NCBI RefSeq assembly: GCF_001542405.1
Contig: NZ_LNCD01000051.1
Span: forward strand, 93,733-157,732
DNA from: Rhizobium altiplani
Lineage (GTDB): Bacteria; Pseudomonadota; Alphaproteobacteria; Rhizobiales; Rhizobiaceae
Direction: 5' to 3'
Length of the DNA stretch: 64,000 nucleotides
Made by a program: the position numbers and the translations under genes. Below are positions 29,691-37,363 of the stretch, piece after piece. Under the pieces are notes generated by a model, which was not told where the DNA came from, ran no database searches, and worked only from the letters and a program-made list of their open reading frames with translations. Position 1 is the first letter of the stretch, and the number at the start of each line of letters is the position of its first letter.

Positions 29691-30695
29691 TTAGCCGATT
29701 TGGCAATTCTCACGGTCGAGCTGCGACACCAGCGCCAGGATCGTTTCTGAAACCGGGGTCGGCGTTGCCGTCAGGCGGCCCAGTGAAACGACCATTCCCA
29801 CCAGCGGCGTAATCTCGAGCGACTTTCCCGCCAAGAGGTCTTGCAGCATAGAGGTGCGAACGGGCCCGATCTGTCGGGCCTGTTCCAGTCGCTGCTCGAC
29901 GGACATCCCGACATTCGCGCCGAGCGCCTCTCCGACAGCCTTTACCTCCTTCATGACCTTGCCGATCTGGACGGTGATTGCCGCATCGGCCATCAGGTTG
30001 GACATCAAAGATCGCGTCAGCGCACTTATCGGGTTGAAGGAGGCGTTGCCCATCAGCTTGCTCCAGATGTCGTCGCGAATTCGGCGCGAGAGCTTCACGC
30101 CGATATCGGCGCGCTGCAGCAGCGCTTCGACGTTGCGCAAATCATAACTGATGTCGCCGGAGGGCTCGCCGAGGATGAAATGCCCTTTGTTGCTGAGCCT
30201 GATCTCACCGGGCTTGCTGACTTCAGCGCCCTGATGGGCGACACAGCCGATGACGCGTTCCGGGCCGACAAGTCGCCATAGTTTGCCGCCCTCATCGAGC
30301 TCATCGAACTGTAGTTCCGCATGCCCACTGTCCTGATCGCGATGAAAATACCACCACGGAATGCCGTTGAGGATCATCATCACGCGTGTGCCATCTTTCA
30401 GCAGAAGGCCGATTCCCTCTGCGGCGGCGCTGAGCTGGTGGCCCTTTAGCCCGGTGATGAGGAGATCCTGCGGCGGCAGTTCCCTCGGATTGTCGGTCGC
30501 CGTGAGGTTTATGGTGAGGGGTGCTTCTACGTCCGCCTCCATGAGACGCAACCCATCGCGTCGGATGGCGTCGAGATGAGCGCCGCGGGCAACGACCGAA
30601 ACTGTCGCCTCTGCGCCGATTGAAGAGGCAAGCTTGGCAGCGATGGCGCCGCCGAGTGCACCGGCGCCGAAGATGCAGATATTTCTGAAAGACAT
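29691..30695 (-). CDS. 2-dehydropantoate 2-reductase family protein (KPR/PanE-like)
   Basis: A 334-residue NAD(P)-dependent reductase. The Rossmann motif G-A-G-A-L-G-G is at residues 10-16. The N-terminal domain ends in the T-G-L-K-G-H-Q and N-G-I-P-W-W-Y segments, and the C-terminal ApbA domain carries W-S-K-L-M-G-N-A-S-F-N-P-I-S-A-L-T. True PanE converts ketopantoate to pantoate for CoA synthesis, but many family members, including those with a W-W-Y insertion as here, act on other 2-keto acids. A pan gene name is therefore not given. Confidence 0.85.
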   Translation of the reverse strand: MSFRNICIFGAGALGGAIAAKLASSIGAEATVSVVARGAHLDAIRRDGLRLMEADVEAPLTINLTATDNPRELPPQDLLITGLKGHQLSAAAEGIGLLLKDGTRVMMILNGIPWWYFHRDQDSGHAELQFDELDEGGKLWRLVGPERVIGCVAHQGAEVSKPGEIRLSNKGHFILGEPSGDISYDLRNVEALLQRADIGVKLSRRIRDDIWSKLMGNASFNPISALTRSLMSNLMADAAITVQIGKVMKEVKAVGEALGANVGMSVEQRLEQARQIGPVRTSMLQDLLAGKSLEITPLVGMVVSLGRLTATPTPVSETILALVSQLDRENCQIG

Positions 30696-30783
30696 GCGAT
30701 GTTCTTTCCGCGATTGGTGGTCGCGCTGAACTTAGGTCATCCATTTCTCAAGGCGAGTGATATTTTGAAGCCGCCGAAAGGTT

Positions 30784-31005
30784 TTAGTGGCCGCTGCCGG
30801 GAATAAGTTCGTTCCGGCGAAGCTGGTCGATGGCCGCCACGGCATCTTCGGCAGACCAGCCCGCACGGATCGCCGCGGCGATCATCCGGACTTCGGCCTC
30901 CTCTTCGATCTTGAGGAACAGTGGTTCTAAGGCCTCTTGAGCCGTAAGAATATGCTCGTTGGGAGGGGTAACTGAGTGGCGGGTGGCTGGCGTGATCATC
31001 TGCAC
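30784..31005 (-). CDS. Small hypothetical protein
   Basis: 73 residues, mostly helical and acidic in the middle (F-L-K-I-E-E-E-A-E-V), then A-A-A-I-R-A-G-W-S-A-E-D-A-V-A-A-I-D-Q-L. AGGAG stands 4 bases before a GTG (31005) and 10 before an ATG (30999); either could be the start. It lies between the KPR-like gene and ftsZ2, and is divergent from ftsZ2. The Ala-rich helix pair slightly recalls a UBA-type three-helix bundle, but no family is claimed. Confidence 0.6.
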   Translation of the reverse strand: MQMITPATRHSVTPPNEHILTAQEALEPLFLKIEEEAEVRMIAAAIRAGWSAEDAVAAIDQLRRNELIPGSGH

Positions 31006-31194
31006 GGTACTCCTCTCTCTGACAGGGGATGATTCAAAATAAAGCGCGAATGCAAAAAAGGTTCCGGATAAAGTTTCAAGGACGCTTCATCTTGTTCTTT
31101 CGCCCCGGCTCTGCCTTGTTGCGCCACTACGCTAATGCTCGATTCGGCTCCATAAGAGGTGGAGCCACGACGAAAACGCACGAAGGAGATTGCG

Positions 31195-32223
31195 ATGTCG
31201 AACGCCAAGAACGGAATTTCCGAAATGCGCCCCAGAATTACAGTAATTGGTGTCGGCGGCGGCGGCGGCAATGCCATCAACAACATGATAGCGGAAAATC
31301 TCGAAGGCGTCGATTTCATTGCGGCCAACACCGATGCACAGGTATTGGCGACCTCCAAGGCACCCCGCCGTATCCAGCTCGGCGCCCATGTGACCGAAGG
31401 GTTGGGCGCCGGCTCACTGCCGGAAGTTGGCCGCGCAGCTGCAGAAGAATCGATCGACGAGATCATGGACCATCTGGCCGGTTCCCACATGTGCTTCGTC
31501 ACCGCAGGCATGGGCGGCGGCACCGGCACAGGTGCTGCACCTGTTATTGCCAAGGCTGCTCGCGACGCTGGCATCCTGACAGTCGGAGTCGTGACGAAGC
31601 CGTTCACGTTCGAAGGCAATCGCCGCATGAAGACCGCTGATGCCGGTATCGAGGCGCTTCGCGAGGCGGCCGATACGGTGATCGTCATCCCGAACCAGAA
31701 CCTTTTCCGCATCGCCGATGCAAAGACCACCTTCGCCGATGCCTTCATGACCGCCGACCGCGTGCTTTATGCCGGTGTTGGCTGCATCACCGACCTGATT
31801 GTCAAGGAAGGCCTGATCAATCTCGATTTCGCTGACGTGAAGTCCGTTATGCGCGGCATGGGCCGGGCAATGATGGGCACCGGCGAGGCTTCGGGTGAGG
31901 GGCGCGCGATGAAGGCCGCGGAGGCTGCCATTGCCAACCCGCTGCTCGACGATATTTCCATGAAGGGTGCCAGGGGCGTGCTGATCTCGATTTCCGGCGG
32001 CTCCGACATGACGCTCTTCGAAGTGGACGAGGCGGCAAGCCGTATCCGCGACGAGGTCCAGGATGAAGCCGATATCGTTGTTGGAGCGATCTTTGATCGC
32101 AACCTGGACGGTAAGTTCCGCGTCTCCGTAGTGGCGACGGGCCTCGACGGCGTGGCCGCTGGAACGCAGGCCCGTCCTAGCGTCGCGCTCGGCCAGGACA
32201 TCCACACGCGTACACTCCAGTAA
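31195..32223 (+). CDS. ftsZ2: Short FtsZ paralogue (FtsZ2 type)
   Basis: A 342-residue tubulin-like GTPase. The nucleotide loop G-G-G-G-G-N-A follows the first strand, the tubulin signature G-G-G-T-G-T-G is at residues 107-113, and the T7 loop N-L-D-F-A-D-V supplies the catalytic Asp. The protein stops soon after the globular C-terminal subdomain: the long linker and the conserved C-terminal peptide that binds FtsA and ZipA-like partners are missing. Rhizobia carry a full FtsZ1 and such a short FtsZ2. GAAGGAGATTGCG precedes the ATG at 31195. A terminator hairpin follows. Confidence 0.93.
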   Translation: MSNAKNGISEMRPRITVIGVGGGGGNAINNMIAENLEGVDFIAANTDAQVLATSKAPRRIQLGAHVTEGLGAGSLPEVGRAAAEESIDEIMDHLAGSHMCFVTAGMGGGTGTGAAPVIAKAARDAGILTVGVVTKPFTFEGNRRMKTADAGIEALREAADTVIVIPNQNLFRIADAKTTFADAFMTADRVLYAGVGCITDLIVKEGLINLDFADVKSVMRGMGRAMMGTGEASGEGRAMKAAEAAIANPLLDDISMKGARGVLISISGGSDMTLFEVDEAASRIRDEVQDEADIVVGAIFDRNLDGKFRVSVVATGLDGVAAGTQARPSVALGQDIHTRTLQ

Positions 32224-32233
32224 GTCTCCTATC

Positions 32234-32261
32234 GCCTGCGCGTCCGATCGGGCGCGCAGGC
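32234..32261 (+). terminator. Terminator after ftsZ2
   Basis: GCCTGCGCG (32234-32242) pairs with CGCGCAGGC (32253-32261), followed by TTGTCC. The loop is 10 bases and the T-tract is weak. Confidence 0.6.
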
Positions 32262-32372
32262 TTGTCCTGATCCACGCAGTTTTCGGCGTAGTCATTCGCT
32301 GGAAATGTCAGGCGGCGGCCCTAAATCCGCTCTCGCCCATTCAGGCGTCCCCGACAGCATCAGGAAAATCAT

Positions 32373-33221
32373 ATGTCTCAGGACAAGTCTCCCGTCTGGC
32401 TCATCACCGGCTGCTCTACCGGCTTCGGCCGTGAGCTTGCGAAACTCACCATTGCCCGCGGCTGGCCGACGGTCGTGACGGCGCGCGACAAGGCGCGCGT
32501 TGCCGATCTGGCAACCGCTCATGAAGCGAACACGCTGGCGCTGGATCTCGATGTGACCGATCCGACTCAGGTCAAAGCGGCAGTCGCGGCCGCCGAGCAG
32601 CGTTTCGACCGCATCGACGTGCTGGTCAACAATGCCGGCTATGGCTACCAGTCAACGGTAGAGGAGGCGGAAGAGCAGGAAATCCGCGATCAGTTCGAGG
32701 CGAACGTCTTTGGCCTGTTTGCGATAACCCGCGCTGTCCTGCCCGGTATGCGGCGGCGCCGGCATGGCCACATCATCAACATCACCTCGGTTGCCGGCTT
32801 TATCGGCTTTCCTGGCTCCGGCTTCTATGCCGCTAGCAAGCACGCGGTGGAGGGTTTTTCCGATGCACTTCACGCCGAGGGCAGGCCGCTCGGCATCAAG
32901 GTGACCTGCGTCGCGCCCGGTCCGTTCCGCACCGATTGGGCGGGCCGGTCACTCCGGCAGACGAAGAGCACAATTCCGGACTACGCCGAAACCGCGGCAG
33001 CCCGCATGCGGCAAACAGCGGAATACAGCGGCAAGCAAGCCGGCGATCCCGTGCGCGCTGGCGAGGCGATGATCCGGATCACGGAAGTGGAGAACCCACC
33101 GCGGCATCTCGTGCTTGGCGAACTTGGCTACAACAACGTCACCAACAAGCTGCGCGAACGGCTGGCGCAGATCGAGGAATGGCGCGAAACGAGCCTGGGA
33201 GCCGATTTCCCGAAAGAGTAA
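32373..33221 (+). CDS. Short-chain dehydrogenase/reductase
   Basis: A 282-residue classical SDR. The cofactor motif is T-G-C-S-T-G-F-G near residue 14, N-N-A-G follows at about residue 90, and the catalytic Ser, Tyr and Lys lie in I-T-S-V-A-G and Y-A-A-S-K-H-A-V-E-G. The P-G-P-F-R-T-D segment and the long C-terminus (R-L-A-Q-I-E-E-W) match oxidoreductases of the retinol/17-beta-hydroxysteroid-dehydrogenase-like group. The D-L-D-V after the second strand suggests NADP preference. The substrate is unknown. Confidence 0.88.
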   Translation: MSQDKSPVWLITGCSTGFGRELAKLTIARGWPTVVTARDKARVADLATAHEANTLALDLDVTDPTQVKAAVAAAEQRFDRIDVLVNNAGYGYQSTVEEAEEQEIRDQFEANVFGLFAITRAVLPGMRRRRHGHIINITSVAGFIGFPGSGFYAASKHAVEGFSDALHAEGRPLGIKVTCVAPGPFRTDWAGRSLRQTKSTIPDYAETAAARMRQTAEYSGKQAGDPVRAGEAMIRITEVENPPRHLVLGELGYNNVTNKLRERLAQIEEWRETSLGADFPKE

Positions 33222-33313
33222 GGTCGTCAAGGCGTGCCAGAGCGCTCCGTCGAAGCACCGCGCCCGCGACGGGTGCATGACATTACGCAACTGGTATGGT
33301 GGAGGAACATTGA

Positions 33314-33517
33314 ATGGTGAAGATCGCCTATTGTATCGCCGGCGTGCTGATCCTTATCGGGCTGGTCTGGATGGGGCAGGGTAGCGGCTATTTTCCCTAC
33401 CCGGCGGAAAGCTTCATGATCAACCAGACGTCATGGGTCTATTGGGGCGCGCTGGCTGTCGTCGTCGGACTTGTTGTGATTGTGGTGACGAGGAACGCGC
33501 GGCACCGGTCGCACTGA
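33314..33517 (+). CDS. Small two-span membrane protein
   Basis: 67 residues. Membrane helix one spans about residues 4-20, an extracytoplasmic loop carries Y-F-P-Y-P, and helix two spans about 42-60, ending in a basic tail. The G-Q-G-S-G-Y-F-P-Y-P pattern is familiar from small rhizobial membrane proteins without known function. The ATG is preceded by GGAGGAACATTGA. It is located 93 bases after the SDR gene. Confidence 0.7.
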   Translation: MVKIAYCIAGVLILIGLVWMGQGSGYFPYPAESFMINQTSWVYWGALAVVVGLVVIVVTRNARHRSH

Positions 33518-33734
33518 ATTCAGCGGCACTGCGAACTGGCCCGGAGTGCAACATACGTCGTCAAGCGCGGCAGCCAACGACTGGGGCACCGAACGGATGG
33601 TCATGCAAGCGGCTTGCATGTCGTCACTGACTGGTGATTTCGGGGTGACTACTGCCGCCATAAAACAGTTCGCCGGCGAAAGAAGGCCCTAGCCATGTTT
33701 CCGCCGGCGAAGATTGTAACGAGTAAATAGCGGT

Positions 33735-34061
33735 TTATACGCGGCGCGCGCGAACGTCCGCCATGTCGGGCCGTGTGCCGTCGGGAGCGCGAAGGCCGTA
33801 ATGCTTGCTTGCGAATACCCATTCCACATTCCCGGGTTCGAACGGGCGGCGCGGGTTTCTCAGTGCCATCCGGCGCTCGGAGAGGCTGCGCGGCAGGGTG
33901 TCGATCATATCATTGACGAAGGTTTCAACGCTGTCTTTCCAGCGAGGCGAGATCGAAACATCGACGCCGCCAAAGCGATGAAAGTCGGGATGTTTCCGGG
34001 AATAGCATGCGCCGAGCATCCACGCATGCTGCTGCTTCAAAAAGCGTTCTTTGATAGTCAT
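33735..34061 (-). CDS. Conserved hypothetical protein, phage-type W-x-M/NxxW architecture
   Basis: A 108-residue basic protein. The order H-A-W-M-x-x-x-C-Y, F-G-G-V-D-V-S-I-S-P-R-W, S-V-E-T-F-V-N-D-M and P-G-N-V-E-W-V resembles small proteins found in phages and plasmids in which these patches surround an HNH- or AP2-like region, though no HNH residues are complete here. The start ATG lies 2 bases after the stop of the DUF2188 gene, so the two are cotranscribed. Function unknown. Confidence 0.65.
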   Translation of the reverse strand: MTIKERFLKQQHAWMLGACYSRKHPDFHRFGGVDVSISPRWKDSVETFVNDMIDTLPRSLSERRMALRNPRRPFEPGNVEWVFASKHYGLRAPDGTRPDMADVRARRV

Positions 34062-34063
34062 TC

Positions 34064-34318
34064 CTAGTCTTTTTCCTTGGCGTCATCGACGACATCGGCC
34101 TCGGGGCGGTCGCCTCCGTTCGACCGTTCCGTTGTCCAGCTGCCGTCTGCACGCTGATATGTAATGTCCGCATCCTGGCCACCGAGCTTTTGTCGCTCCG
34201 CGGCATGTTCAGCCGCTGCCAATGCTTCTTCGTGAGTTGGGAAAGTTTCCGACCAGACATCGTCCAGGCGGTAGGCCCAGGCGCCATCATGTTCGGCGAC
34301 GTGGTAGGTAATCGACAT
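34064..34318 (-). CDS. DUF2188 family protein
   Basis: 84 residues with the DUF2188 pattern: Y-H-V-A-E-H-D-G-A-W-A-Y-R-L-D-D-V-W-S-E, F-P-T-H-E-E-A-L-A-A-A-E, and Y-Q-R-A-D-G-S-W-T-T-E. The family is small and soluble with no established role. The ATG at 34318 has GAAGGAACGATCG before it and gives the normal N-terminus; a longer frame to 34465 has no family support. Confidence 0.82.
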   Translation of the reverse strand: MSITYHVAEHDGAWAYRLDDVWSETFPTHEEALAAAEHAAERQKLGGQDADITYQRADGSWTTERSNGGDRPEADVVDDAKEKD

Positions 34319-34530
34319 CGATCGTTCCTTCAAGGACTTTTCGCAGGAATTTGCGTAGAGGCTCCATGCAGATTGAAAGGCCGAAACGCGGCTCGCCATA
34401 TGCTTGTTCCGTCGCAGTCTGGCCTGTGTGAGGCTGGATTCAAAGCGAATGGCGACCTTGCGCAAGCGCGGAACGCTTCATAGGCTTGGGGCGTTGATGG
34501 ATTCGTTCAACGCCTCTTCATAGGAAACTC

Positions 34531-34704
34531 ATGCGCGCTCAGTCGAAGCCGTTCGTCGTCGAAGTCAAATCCTCCCGCCGCCCAGAACGTCGCCAGTCAG
34601 CGTCGATCTGGGGCAACCTCGATCTCGCAGCCGTTGCCGAGGAGATTGCGGAAGAACTGCCGCAGCCATCTGCCGCGCTCGAGGAAACCGCCGAGGCGCG
34701 ATAA
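34531..34704 (+). CDS. Small conserved rhizobial protein
   Basis: A 57-residue frame, ATG 34531 to TAA 34702. The N-terminal half is basic (M-R-A-Q-S-K-P-F-V-V-E-V-K-S-S-R-R) and the C-terminal half acidic (A-E-E-I-A-E-E-L-P). The middle S-I-W-G-N-L-D-L-A-A-V-A pattern is typical of small proteins I associate with rhizobial genomes. TAGGAAACTC precedes the start. No function can be suggested. Confidence 0.6.
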   Translation: MRAQSKPFVVEVKSSRRPERRQSASIWGNLDLAAVAEEIAEELPQPSAALEETAEAR

Positions 34705-34714
34705 TTCGGCGATC

Positions 34715-35653
34715 CTAAGCCGGCAGAAATCGGTAGGAGGCATCCTTGCGCTCGGCATATCCGACGGCCGGATAGGTCCAGTGATAGCCGAGCATCTTGA
34801 GCTTTTCGCTCGCGGCGCGATCGAGCAGCATCTGGCGGTTTTTCAGCGCGATCTCAGGTTCGGTGTCGAAGCCGAAATGCCAGGCGGGATGCTCGAAGAA
34901 AATCACGTCGTTGGTACAGGCGTCGCCTGTGATCAGCAGGCCGCCGTCGCCAGCCAGTTCGATCGAGACATGGCCCGGCGTATGGCCGCGGGTTTCCAAA
35001 ATCCGCATTCCGGGAATGATCTCCTGATCCGGGCGCAAGAGCGTCAGCCGGTCCTTGACCGCAAACAGGTCACGTTGCGCGCCTCGCGCAAAATCATGAA
35101 GCGCCGACGGCATGTGCATCTCAAAGTCCTTGTGGGTCCAGAAGTCCCACTCGGCTTCGCTGACAAAATACTGGGCGTTCGGATAAAGCACCTTTCCATC
35201 GGCCGTCGTCGTCGCACCGGAGTGGTCCGGATGGGCATGGGTGAAAACCACCTTGGTGATCGCTTCGGGCGCGATCCCAAGCGATTGCAGGTTTGCGGCC
35301 AATTTGCCCGCGCTGGCCTGGAAGCGGTTACCCGAGCCAGTGTCGATAAGGATCAGGTCGTCGCCATTGCGGATCAGCGGGATGTTGGCCTGGACCGGAG
35401 CGGCCGCCGAACTTCCGCCCAGCCGAGGCATGATCGCCTTGCGCTCTTCAGGCGTGGCGTCGGGCAACAAGATCTCGACTGGGAGCGTGAGAAAACCGTC
35501 GCTGACGACCGTGATGTCGAACGTGCCATGCTTGAAGCGGTGGAAGTCGGCTGCGACGGCGCTACGTGACGCGAGCATCGCTGCTGCCGCGGCCGTCAAC
35601 TTCAGCAGATCGCGGCGGGACAAGCCGTCCGAAATGGTATCTCGCGTTATCAC
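34715..35653 (-). CDS. MBL-fold metallohydrolase with Tat signal
   Basis: About 312 residues. The start is GTG 35653 with GGGAGG eight bases before it. A twin-arginine signal S-R-R-D-L-L-K-L-T-A-A-A-A-A begins near residue 12, so the folded, metal-loaded enzyme is likely exported. The metallo-beta-lactamase motif T-H-A-H-P-D-H-S-G, the H-T-P-G-H strand, G-D-A and a C-terminal G-Y-H-W-T-Y-P are present, as in AHL-lactonase/quinolonase-like secreted hydrolases. The substrate is unknown. The alpha/beta hydrolase gene lies immediately upstream on the same strand. Confidence 0.87.
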   Translation of the reverse strand: MITRDTISDGLSRRDLLKLTAAAAAMLASRSAVAADFHRFKHGTFDITVVSDGFLTLPVEILLPDATPEERKAIMPRLGGSSAAAPVQANIPLIRNGDDLILIDTGSGNRFQASAGKLAANLQSLGIAPEAITKVVFTHAHPDHSGATTTADGKVLYPNAQYFVSEAEWDFWTHKDFEMHMPSALHDFARGAQRDLFAVKDRLTLLRPDQEIIPGMRILETRGHTPGHVSIELAGDGGLLITGDACTNDVIFFEHPAWHFGFDTEPEIALKNRQMLLDRAASEKLKMLGYHWTYPAVGYAERKDASYRFLPA

Positions 35654-35770
35654 AAGCGCCTCCCTTGAAGAGAAAATATCCGGCGTGCCGCAGGCGGGGG
35701 CGAAGAGGACCCGCCTGCGAGTGTTGTATTGCCTCCGTTCCATCAGAAGGCCGGCGGTCGAGCCAACATC

Positions 35771-36601
35771 TCAGTCCAGGAAGAATTCCAGCAGATCGGC
35801 GTTGATCACATCCGGATGCGTCGTGCACATGCCGTGCGGGAGGCCGGCATAGGTCTTCAGTATGCCGTGCTTCAAGAGCTTGACGGACAGCGGTGCGGAG
35901 TCGGCATAGGGAACGATCTGATCGTCGTCGCCGTGCATGACGAGTGTCGGCACCGTGATCTGCTTCAGATCCTCGGTGAAATCAGTTTCGGAGAAGGCCT
36001 TGATGCAATCGTAATGCGCCTTTGCACCACCCATCATGCCTTGCCGCCACCAGTTCTCGATAACACCCTGGCTGACCTTGGCACCCGGGCGGTTATAGCC
36101 ATAGAACGGGCCTGCGGGCACGTCGAGGAAGAACTGCGCGCGGTTGGCGACGAGCGCGGCACGGAAACCATCGAAGACCTCGAGCGGCAGGCCACCGGGG
36201 TTCTTGTCCGACTTGACCATGATCGGCGGCACGGCGCCGATCAGCACCGCCTTGGCGACGCGTCCGGGCTTTGCGCGGGCGACGTAGTGGGCAACCTCAC
36301 CGCCGCCGGTCGAATGGCCGACATGGATTGCATTCTTGAGATCGAGCGCATCTGTGAGGGCCGCGACGTCGGCGGCATAGGTGTCCATCTCATTGCCCTG
36401 CCACGTCTGACTGGAACGGCCATGGCCGCGCCGGTCGTGGGCAATCACGCGATAGCCCTTGTCCAGAAAGAACATCATCTGCGCGTCCCAATCGTCAGCG
36501 CTGAGCGGCCAGCCGTGATGGAAAACAATAGGCTGGGCGGTGGCTGGACCCCAATCCTTGTAGAAGATTTCGGTTCCGTCCGTGGTCTTGATGAATGGCA
36601 T
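35771..36601 (-). CDS. Alpha/beta hydrolase, non-haem chloroperoxidase type
   Basis: A 276-residue alpha/beta-fold protein starting [18 protein letters not shown]. The oxyanion region H-H-G-W-P-L-S, the nucleophile elbow G-H-S-T-G-G-G, the acid near [10 protein letters not shown], and the catalytic His in L-P-H-G-M identify the cofactor-free haloperoxidase/arylesterase group. Such enzymes are esterases that also form peracids. The ATG at 36601 is used; the longer frame is not supported. A FixK/FNR-type palindrome lies 164 bases upstream. Confidence 0.9.
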   Translation of the reverse strand: MPFIKTTDGTEIFYKDWGPATAQPIVFHHGWPLSADDWDAQMMFFLDKGYRVIAHDRRGHGRSSQTWQGNEMDTYAADVAALTDALDLKNAIHVGHSTGGGEVAHYVARAKPGRVAKAVLIGAVPPIMVKSDKNPGGLPLEVFDGFRAALVANRAQFFLDVPAGPFYGYNRPGAKVSQGVIENWWRQGMMGGAKAHYDCIKAFSETDFTEDLKQITVPTLVMHGDDDQIVPYADSAPLSVKLLKHGILKTYAGLPHGMCTTHPDVINADLLEFFLD

Positions 36602-36945
36602 GATGAAGTCCTCGTTCTGGATGTGATTGCTTTGGTGGTAAAGGCACGCAAGCATCCTGCCGGTGCCCACATTGTCGGGCGTCGGGCAAAGCCTGACTCG
36701 CGTCGCTGCCCCTCTACGTCCTCGTCATGACGCGACGTTAGCGGCGCTGCGAGCCAACGGTAATTTGACCAAAATCAAGAAGAAGGGAAGATGCCATGTT
36801 GAAGAATGGCAGTGATGCTTGCGTGTATAACACCCCTGCGGACGGATAGTGCCGGTAACGCGCCCGTATAGAAGCAACATCGGTTTCGAGGGCTGGTCTG
36901 GCGTGGAGCCCTCGAATTGGGCCTCAACATTAAGCTGGGCCCTGG
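36602..36945. other. Intergenic region with FNR-type palindrome
   Basis: No supported gene. The stretch holds the FixK/FNR-like palindrome at 36765-36778 and a 16-codon frame after GAAGGGAAG at about 36797 that is too short to support. The rest shows no recognisable structure. Confidence 0.5.
36765..36778. promoter_or_regulatory. FixK/FNR-type box
   Basis: TTGAC-CAAA-ATCAA fits the consensus TTGAY-N4-RTCAA completely. The nearest gene reading away from it is the alpha/beta hydrolase, with its start codon 164 bases to the left. A promoter at minus 41.5 spacing would give a leader of about 130 bases. Confidence 0.45.
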
Positions 36946-37218
36946 TTATGCCGTTGCGCCTGGCGTTGACTTACTGAGGCGTTGGGCAGTTCGAGAGCGG
37001 GTGATGCCGAACCTGGGGCAGGCCGCCTGCAGACGCTCAATTCCCTTCGCAGTCGGTGGCCCGAAGACTTCGTCAGGTCCGTCTTCCTTGATAAACTGAT
37101 CGAAGAGAGCAGGGGTGTCGATCAGGACGTGCCTGCAATGATTGTCGCTCGGGTTCATAAGCTGGTGTGGAATGCCGCGTGGGAAGAAGGCGCTTTCGCC
37201 GGCGGTCACTTGCCGAGG
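36946..37218 (-). pseudogene. Cupin-domain protein, C-terminal remnant
   Basis: On the minus strand the frame ending at 36946 codes for Q-V-T-A-G-E-S-A-F-F-P-R-G-I-P-H-Q-L-M-N, the second cupin motif (metal-binding P-x-x-x-x-H). A typical C-terminal helix region follows: L-I-D-T-P-A-L-F-D-Q-F-I, and R-L-Q-A-A-C-P-R-F-G-I. The first cupin motif and any start codon are missing. Homology ends near 37218, about 20 bases from the nrdJ terminator hairpin. This looks like the surviving half of a gene truncated by a rearrangement. Confidence 0.65.
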
Positions 37219-37237
37219 TTGCTGTTGATCACAGCAG

Positions 37238-37260
37238 AAGAGCGGCCAAGGGCCGCTCTT
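37238..37260 (-). terminator. nrdJ terminator hairpin
   Basis: AAGAGCGGCC (37238-37247) pairs with GGCCGCTCTT (37251-37260) around a 3-base loop, about 100 bases past the nrdJ stop. The flanking T content is modest on both strands. Confidence 0.55.
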
Positions 37261-37363
37261 TGACTTTTGTCTTCGCGTCAAGTTCCCGACCTGGGTCGGA
37301 CAACGTTCCGGCGGGTGAGGGGTGAAAGCTATCATCATCACCAACCGCCGGAATTGCCGGTTA

